Positions 43,181-47,578 of a DNA stretch of 47,578 nt are shown here, one piece after another (position 1 is the stretch's first letter; each line of letters starts with the position of its first letter). The position numbers were made by a program, and so were the translations under genes. Below the pieces are notes generated by a model that was not told the origin of the DNA, ran no database searches, and saw only the letters and a program-made list of their open reading frames with translations. This stretch comes from Lachnospiraceae bacterium (GTDB lineage Bacteria; Bacillota; Clostridia; Lachnospirales; Lachnospiraceae): assembly GCA_028692395.1 (NCBI GenBank), contig JAQUXP010000029.1, forward strand, positions 1 to 47,578, written 5' to 3'.

Positions 43181-44791
43181 TTATTTTGCTTTCTTATAAT
43201 CCACTGCTGCCTCAATCAGTCCCCGGAATAAAGGATGCGGACGATTTGGACGGCTTTTCAGCTCCGGATGAGCCTGGGTTCCGATAAAAAACGGATGTTC
43301 CTTCAACTCTATCATCTCCACGATTCTTCCGTCCGGAGAAATACCGGAAAGAGTCATCCCCTTTTCCTGCATTGCCCTGCGGTAATCATTATTTACCTCA
43401 TAGCGGTGTCTGTGGCGTTCGTGAATCTCTTTTTCCCCATATAGCTCATAGGCTCTGGAACCCTCGGTCAGTACACAGGGATAAGAACCCAGTCTTAAGG
43501 TTCCGCCGATGTCTTCAATTCCATCCTGCTCCGGCATCAGTGCGATGACCGGATGCATGGTATTCGGATTCAGTTCAATGCTGTGCGCATCATGATATCC
43601 AACCACATTGCGGGCAAATTCAACGATGGCAAGCTGCATACCAAGACAGATTCCAAGGAATGGTACCTGGTGGGTTCTTGCATACTCGATGGCATAGATT
43701 TTTCCATCGATACCTCTGTCACCAAAGCCTCCCGGCACAAGGATGCCATCTGCACCTCCTAACATACGCTCTGCATTCTCCTCTGTTACCTGTTCTGAAT
43801 CTACCCAATCGATATGCACATTGGCATGGCTGGCGATTCCTCCATGCTTTAATGCCTCCGCCACGGACAGATAGGCATCATGCAGCTGGATGTACTTTCC
43901 TACCAGAGCAATCGTCACCTCCTTGTCCGGATTGCGAAGTGCATCCACCATAGAAGTCCAGTCTGACAGATCAGGATCAGGGCAGCTCAGCTTAAGGCTC
44001 TCACAGACAACCTGTGCCAGATTCTCTTTTTCCATGGCAAGAGGTGCCTCATAAAGATATTCCACATCCAGATTCTGTAATACATGACTGCAGGGAACAT
44101 TACAGAATAAGGCAATCTTATCCTTTAATTCCTGAGAAAGCGGCAGCTCCGAACGGCATACAATCACATCCGGCTGAATTCCCATTCCCTGCAGCTCTTT
44201 TACGCTGGCCTGGGTTGGTTTTGTCTTCATCTCTCCGGAAGCTTTCAGATAGGGAATCAATGTCACATGAACTAACACGGCATTCTCCCGTCCTACATCA
44301 TGCTGGAACTGACGGATTGCCTCGAGAAATGGCTGACTTTCGATATCTCCTACGGTACCGCCCACTTCTATGATGGCAATTCTCTCCTCGTTCACATCCT
44401 TTCCCCGGTAAAAGCGGCTTTTTATCTCATTGGTAATATGAGGGATAACCTGAACAGTTCCACCGCCAAAATCTCCGTGGCGCTCCTTCTGCAAGACACT
44501 CCAGTAGATTTTACCAGTAGTTACGTTCGAATTCTTATCCAGGCTCTCATCGATAAAACGCTCATAATGTCCAAGATCCAGATCTGTCTCCGTACCATCA
44601 TCGGTAACAAAAACTTCTCCATGCTGGATTGGATTCATCGTACCCGGATCAATATTGATATAAGGGTCGAATTTCTGCATGGTTACCTTATATCCTCTCG
44701 CTTTTAACAATCTTCCGAGGGAAGCTGCTGTGATTCCTTTGCCAAGTCCTGAGACCACTCCGCCTGTTACGAACACGTATTTGACTGCCAT
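43181..44791 (-). CDS. pyrG: CTP synthase (glutamine hydrolysing)
   Basis: 536-residue enzyme that aminates UTP to CTP with glutamine nitrogen. The N-terminal synthetase domain starts [23 protein letters not shown] (P-loop), then [27 protein letters not shown]. The C-terminal class I glutaminase has [11 protein letters not shown], the nucleophile elbow GICLGMQLA, and HPEL for the catalytic His-Glu. All catalytic residues are intact. It is divergently oriented from amt-PII. Confidence 0.97.
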   Translation of the reverse strand: MAVKYVFVTGGVVSGLGKGITAASLGRLLKARGYKVTMQKFDPYINIDPGTMNPIQHGEVFVTDDGTETDLDLGHYERFIDESLDKNSNVTTGKIYWSVLQKERHGDFGGGTVQVIPHITNEIKSRFYRGKDVNEERIAIIEVGGTVGDIESQPFLEAIRQFQHDVGRENAVLVHVTLIPYLKASGEMKTKPTQASVKELQGMGIQPDVIVCRSELPLSQELKDKIALFCNVPCSHVLQNLDVEYLYEAPLAMEKENLAQVVCESLKLSCPDPDLSDWTSMVDALRNPDKEVTIALVGKYIQLHDAYLSVAEALKHGGIASHANVHIDWVDSEQVTEENAERMLGGADGILVPGGFGDRGIDGKIYAIEYARTHQVPFLGICLGMQLAIVEFARNVVGYHDAHSIELNPNTMHPVIALMPEQDGIEDIGGTLRLGSYPCVLTEGSRAYELYGEKEIHERHRHRYEVNNDYRRAMQEKGMTLSGISPDGRIVEMIELKEHPFFIGTQAHPELKSRPNRPHPLFRGLIEAAVDYKKAK

Positions 44792-44836
44792 AGTTTTCCT
44801 CCTGTATTATCATTCATCTATTAAAACACGGAGTCA

Positions 44837-44866
44837 ATTATATACCCAAATCGACAAAAAATACAA
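44837..44866 (-). promoter_or_regulatory. Probable promoter of pyrG
   Basis: Minus strand TTGTAT (44866-44861), 18-nt spacer, TATAAT (44842-44837), giving a short leader before pyrG. The transcript does not start with the G-run used in Bacillus pyrG reiterative control. Between 44867 and 44979 the 325-nt divergent region is very AT-rich and shows no other feature I can name. Confidence 0.6.
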
Positions 44867-44979
44867 ACTATTTTTTATTTTTTTTAATTTTATGCAACAA
44901 TATCTTATTTAATATAGTTTTCGACATTTTTTTTATTTTTAAAAAAATTAGTAATTTTATATTTTTTTTATGATTTTTG

Positions 44980-45007
44980 TTGACAAAGTGAAAAAATACA
45001 GTATAAT
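44980..45007 (+). promoter_or_regulatory. Consensus promoter of amt-PII
   Basis: TTGACA (44980-44985), 16-nt spacer, TATAAT (45002-45007). The start is predicted near 45014, so the transcript begins with the conserved leader motif shared with glnA. Confidence 0.85.
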
Positions 45008-45014
45008 GCACATT

Positions 45015-45062
45015 ATAAGCAAAGGCGCTTTGAGAGAAATCTCAAGGCGCTTTTTCTTTTTT
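45015..45062 (+). terminator. amt leader attenuator: hexaloop hairpin overlapping an intrinsic terminator
   Basis: ATAAGCAAAGGCGCTTT at 45015-45031 can form AAGC/GCTT around the loop AAAGGC (A1, G4). Overlapping it is a strong terminator: GCGCTTTGAGA (45025-45035) pairs with TCTCAAGGCGC (45040-45050) around a GAAA loop, followed by TTTTTCTTTTTT. The terminator lies between the promoter and the ribosome binding site, so expression requires antitermination. The 5' hairpin and the terminator cannot coexist. Confidence 0.85.
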
Positions 45063-45116
45063 ACAGCATTGTGTAACAATACACATCCAAAAATAATATA
45101 AGAGGAGGAAATTATT

Positions 45117-46847
45117 ATGGAATTTAGTGCTGTCAACACAATATGGGTCCTGTTAGGAGCCGCCCTGGTTTTCTTTATGCAGGCTGGATTCGCTATGGTG
45201 GAAACTGGATTAACCAGAGCGAAGAATGCCGGTAATATCATTATGAAAAACCTGATGGACTTCTGCATCGGTACCCCGGCTTTCTGGTTAATAGGATTTG
45301 GTATCATGTTTGGTGCCGGAAATGGAGTTTTCGGTCAAATCGGAGGCATTGCTTCTGAGGCAAATTATGGAAATGGTATGCTTCCGGATGGTGTTCCCTT
45401 CCTGGCATTCCTGATTTTCCAGACAGTATTCTGTGCAACCTCTGCTACTATCGTATCAGGTTCTATGGCAGAGCGTACAAAATTCTCATCCTACTGTATC
45501 TACAGCCTGGTTATCAGCCTGGTAGTATATCCGGTATCAGGACACTGGATCTGGGGCGGCGGCTGGCTGGCAGCTCTTGGCTTCCATGATTTTGCCGGAT
45601 CTACTGCTGTACATATGGTCGGCGGTGTTGCAGCCTGTGTAGGAGCTGCAATCTTAGGCCCCCGTATCGGAAAGTTCGGAAAAGACGGAAAGCCAAAGGC
45701 AATCCCCGGACATTCTCTGACTCTGGCAGCTCTTGGAGTATTCATCCTCTGGTTCTGCTGGTTTGGATTCAACGGTGCTTCCACTGTATCTATGGAAGGA
45801 GATGCCATCGCATCTGCTGCGAAAATCTTTGTGACAACAAATCTTTGTGCTGCTGTTGCAACCGTTACCGTCATGATATTTACCTGGTTCCGCTACAAAA
45901 AACCTGATGTTTCCATGACACTGAATGGTTCTCTGGCAGGTCTGGTGGCAATTACCGCCGGATGTGATACAGTATCTCCATTATCTGCTGCTATTATCGG
46001 TATCCTTTCCGGTTTCCTTGTAGTTCTTGCCGTAGAATTCTTTGACAAAATTGTGAAGATTGATGATCCGGTAGGAGCAATTGCAGTACATGGCTGCTGT
46101 GGTGCTTTCGGTACAATCTGTGTTGGTCTTTTCTCAGATGGTGCTGGTACAGACGGAACAGGATTATTCATGGGTGGTGGTTTTCATCTCCTTGGTGTCC
46201 AGTGTCTCGGTGTATTCTCCGTTATCGCTTATGTAGTTATTGTTATGACGATTGTGTTCCAGATCATCAAACATACGGTTGGACTTCGTGTTTCAAGAGA
46301 AGAAGAAATCGATGGACTTGATATCCATGAGCATAACCTGGTAAGCTCCTACGCAGACTTTATGTCTGGTGACGGTGCAGGCGGAAAACAGATCACTACT
46401 CCTGCTCCTGCAGCTTCTTTAAGTGTTCCATCTATTGATGCTTCCAGATTTGACACCGCAGCTGTTGATGCGGCAGGCTCTCCAATTACAAAGGTTGTTA
46501 TCGTAACCCGTCAGAACAAGCTGGATGACCTGATTCAGGCCATGAACCAGATTGGTGTAACAGGTGTTACTATTACTAATGTACTTGGTTGCGGCGTACA
46601 AAAAGGTGCTACCCGCTTCTATCGTGGTGCCGAGCTTGAGATGAATCTGCTTCCGAAAGTAAAAGTGGAAATCGTCGTAAGTACAGTACCTGTAAGCAAG
46701 GTGATCGAAACTGCCGAAGAGGTTCTTCATACCGGTCAGTTTGGCGATGGTAAGGTATTCGTATACAACCTTCGCAATGTTGTTAAGATTCGTACCGGAG
46801 AAGAAGGCATCGCTGCTCTCACCGATACTGAGGCTGATGACGACTGA
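45117..46847 (+). CDS. Ammonium transporter Amt with fused C-terminal PII (GlnK-like) domain
   Basis: 576-residue fusion. Residues 1 to about 415 are an Amt channel: VFFMQAGFAMVETG at TM1, HWIWGGGWLA, DFAGSTAVHMVGG (pore His), and GCCGAFGTICVGLF (second pore His region). A Pro/Ala/Ser linker (about 420-455) leads to a complete PII domain (about 457-576). Its T-loop is GCGVQKGATRFYRGAELEMN, followed by LPKVKVEIVV and the C-terminal GDGKVFVYNLRNVVKIRTGEEG signature. The uridylylated Tyr51 of enteric PII is replaced (YRGAEL). PII normally blocks Amt when 2-oxoglutarate is low; covalent fusion fixes the stoichiometry. AGAGGAGG precedes ATG 45117. Confidence 0.93.
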   Translation: MEFSAVNTIWVLLGAALVFFMQAGFAMVETGLTRAKNAGNIIMKNLMDFCIGTPAFWLIGFGIMFGAGNGVFGQIGGIASEANYGNGMLPDGVPFLAFLIFQTVFCATSATIVSGSMAERTKFSSYCIYSLVISLVVYPVSGHWIWGGGWLAALGFHDFAGSTAVHMVGGVAACVGAAILGPRIGKFGKDGKPKAIPGHSLTLAALGVFILWFCWFGFNGASTVSMEGDAIASAAKIFVTTNLCAAVATVTVMIFTWFRYKKPDVSMTLNGSLAGLVAITAGCDTVSPLSAAIIGILSGFLVVLAVEFFDKIVKIDDPVGAIAVHGCCGAFGTICVGLFSDGAGTDGTGLFMGGGFHLLGVQCLGVFSVIAYVVIVMTIVFQIIKHTVGLRVSREEEIDGLDIHEHNLVSSYADFMSGDGAGGKQITTPAPAASLSVPSIDASRFDTAAVDAAGSPITKVVIVTRQNKLDDLIQAMNQIGVTGVTITNVLGCGVQKGATRFYRGAELEMNLLPKVKVEIVVSTVPVSKVIETAEEVLHTGQFGDGKVFVYNLRNVVKIRTGEEGIAALTDTEADDD

Positions 46848-46864
46848 TCTTTGTAAGACAAACA

Positions 46865-46907
46865 TAGAGCTAGCGGAAGATATTTTTTCCGTATAGCTCT
46901 GTTTTTG
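46865..46907 (+). terminator. Intrinsic terminator after amt-PII
   Basis: AGAGCTA...CGGAA pairs with TTCCG...TAGCTCT around an AT loop, followed by GTTTTTGC. It lies 18 nt after the stop and separates amt-PII from purF. Confidence 0.85.
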
Positions 46908-46908
46908 C

Positions 46909-46937
46909 TTGTACAATCCACGCGGAAAATGTATAAT
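46909..46937 (+). promoter_or_regulatory. Promoter of purF
   Basis: TTGTAC (46909-46914), 17-nt spacer, TATAAT (46932-46937). The transcript would start near 46944 and include the hairpin-element remnant. Confidence 0.7.
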
Positions 46938-46951
46938 CATTTCTGTTGGAT

Positions 46952-46989
46952 GGCTGTCGCACTTTGACAGAATAATAGATTTTGCTAAA
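46952..46989 (+). repeat. Deleted remnant of the large hairpin element in the purF leader
   Basis: GGCTGTCGCACTT (46952-46964) matches the outer arm of copy B. AATAATAGATTTTGCTAAA (46971-46989) is identical to the complement of the inner arm of copy A (22331-22349). The segments between and beyond are missing. CTGTC/GACAG around GCACTTT can still form a small hairpin (46954-46970). The purF ribosome binding site (AGAGGAG) follows directly. Confidence 0.7.
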
Positions 46990-47001
46990 GAGGAGAATTT
47001 T

Positions 47002-47508
47002 ATGAATTCAAAAAGAATATCAGAAGAAAGTGGCTTAAAAGAAGAATGTGGTGTATTTGGCATTTACGATCTTGACGGTGAGGATGTCAGTACCTCCATC
47101 TACTATGGTCTGTCTGCCCTTCAGCACCGTGGACAGGAATCCTGCGGTATTGCAGTTTCTGATACCCAGGGGCCCAAGGGACGTGTTACTTCTTTTAAGG
47201 GACTTGGACTTGTAAATGAAGTATTTAAAGAATCACAGCTGGAAACCATGAAGGGAAATATCGGTGTGGGTCATGTTCGCTATTCTACCAGCGGTTCCAG
47301 TACACTGGAAAATGCTCAGCCCCTGGTGCTGAACTATATCAAAGGTTCCCTGGCTCTGGCTCACAACGGTAATCTTACGAATGCCTATGAGCTTCGTGAG
47401 CAGATGGAAAATGAAGGCTCCATCTTTCACACCTCCATTGATTCTGAAGTAATTAGGCGTTTGCAAAACGCCACAAGCCTTGATTATACAGGCTTTTTCA
47501 CTGTTTAA
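47002..47508 (+). pseudogene. purF: Amidophosphoribosyltransferase PurF, N-terminal fragment interrupted by an insertion
   Basis: First enzyme of purine synthesis, using glutamine nitrogen. The class II glutaminase domain begins normally: a short propeptide, nucleophile Cys in LKEECGVFGIYDLDG, LSALQHRGQESCGIAV, GVGHVRYSTSGSS and LAHNGNLTNA. Homology stops after DSEVI (codon about 151, 47454), where the family continues with an AYxI-type helix. The next residues, RRLQNATSLDY, are foreign and a stop follows at 47506-47508. The start ATG 47002 has AGAGGAG; the frame extends upstream to 46909 without support. The rest of the gene is not in the window, so the strain may lack a working copy here. 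Confidence 0.85.
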
Positions 47509-47578
47509 AATAGAATAACTCCTCACAGGTATGTTATAATTGAATTGTCGAGAAACAATCAAACACGACCCTGAAAGG
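47455..47578. mobile_element. Probable end of an insertion element within purF (partial)
   Basis: Immediately after the last purF codon comes the near-palindrome GGCGTTTGCAAAACGCC (47456-47472), then a terminator-like hairpin AAGCCT/AGGCTT with TTTTT (47475-47499), an AT-rich spacer, and a possible outward-reading -10 TATAAT (47535-47540). Hairpin and terminator structures at the edge and loss of purF homology are typical of an insertion sequence end. The transposase gene would lie beyond the window, so the family cannot be named. Confidence 0.6.

Noticed and set aside
47233-47562. Minus-strand frame spanning the purF fragment and the inserted sequence
   Set aside because: It is the complement of clearly coding purF for most of its length; no recognisable protein.
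1-47578. tRNA or rRNA genes, CRISPR arrays, prophage genes, replication origin
   Set aside because: Nothing in the gaps between genes resembles these; the gaps over 300 nt are explained by the hairpin elements, the riboswitch, the T-box leader and the AT-rich pyrG-amt divergent promoter region.

Overview
The window looks like chromosome from a Gram-positive, anaerobic, probably spore-forming member of the Lachnospiraceae (Clostridia). The genus is not fixed by what I can see; a Blautia-like organism is a guess. Grounds: AGGAGG-type ribosome binding sites, frequent TTG/GTG starts, the yqfC-yqfD-phoH-ybeY cluster (yqfC/yqfD are sporulation-linked), an NfnAB electron-bifurcating transhydrogenase, Rex, an archaeal-type AspRS encoded beside gatCAB, LL-diaminopimelate aminotransferase, a T-box and a yybP-ykoY riboswitch. 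Nearly every gene is on the minus strand; only the ABC-F gene, the amt-PII fusion and purF are on the plus strand.

Layout. 1-8.6 kb: housekeeping block (5' end of mutS, miaB, M14 peptidase, formyl-THF cyclo-ligase, DUF896, proB, ybeY, phoH, yqfD, yqfC, DUF2284, rlmH). 8.7-11 kb: nfnB-nfnA. 11-15.7 kb: zinc-ribbon/TPR membrane protein, ftsK/spoIIIE, uppP. 15.8-20 kb: ClpP-like tepA, yebC, a mazF with no adjacent antitoxin, NAD(P)HX repair enzyme, rex. 20.2-22.1 kb: an ABC-F gene behind a leader with mutually exclusive hairpins. 22.4-25.4 kb: icd with its GntR regulator and a subtilisin-like protease. 25.4-28.3 kb: P-type ATPase under a Mn2+-type riboswitch. 28.5-33.6 kb: aspS2-gatC-gatA-gatB (Asn/Gln-tRNA transamidation) under a T-box. 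33.7-47.5 kb: a nitrogen-assimilation region: dapL, an ANTAR-domain RNA-binding regulator, glnA, gltD, gltB, pyrG, an Amt transporter fused to PII, and purF interrupted at the right edge.

How it works together. The right third is about ammonium and glutamine: Amt-PII imports and senses ammonium, GlnA and GltBD assimilate it, and PyrG, PurF and GatCAB consume glutamine. glnA and amt share a 17-nt motif (ATAAGCAAAGGSGCTTT) at the predicted 5' end of their transcripts. In both leaders it can fold as a hexaloop hairpin that excludes an overlapping terminator-like hairpin, and an ANTAR antiterminator is encoded directly after glnA. I infer an RNA-level antitermination circuit.

The most unusual non-coding content is a family of about 250-nt near-perfect hairpins. 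Two full copies (22176-22428 and 28295-28536) have diverged in sequence while keeping base pairing through compensatory changes. A deleted remnant forms part of the purF leader (46952-46989). A separate structured insert lies between the T-box terminator and aspS. The right edge shows purF broken after about codon 151 by foreign, hairpin-rich sequence, probably the end of an insertion sequence.
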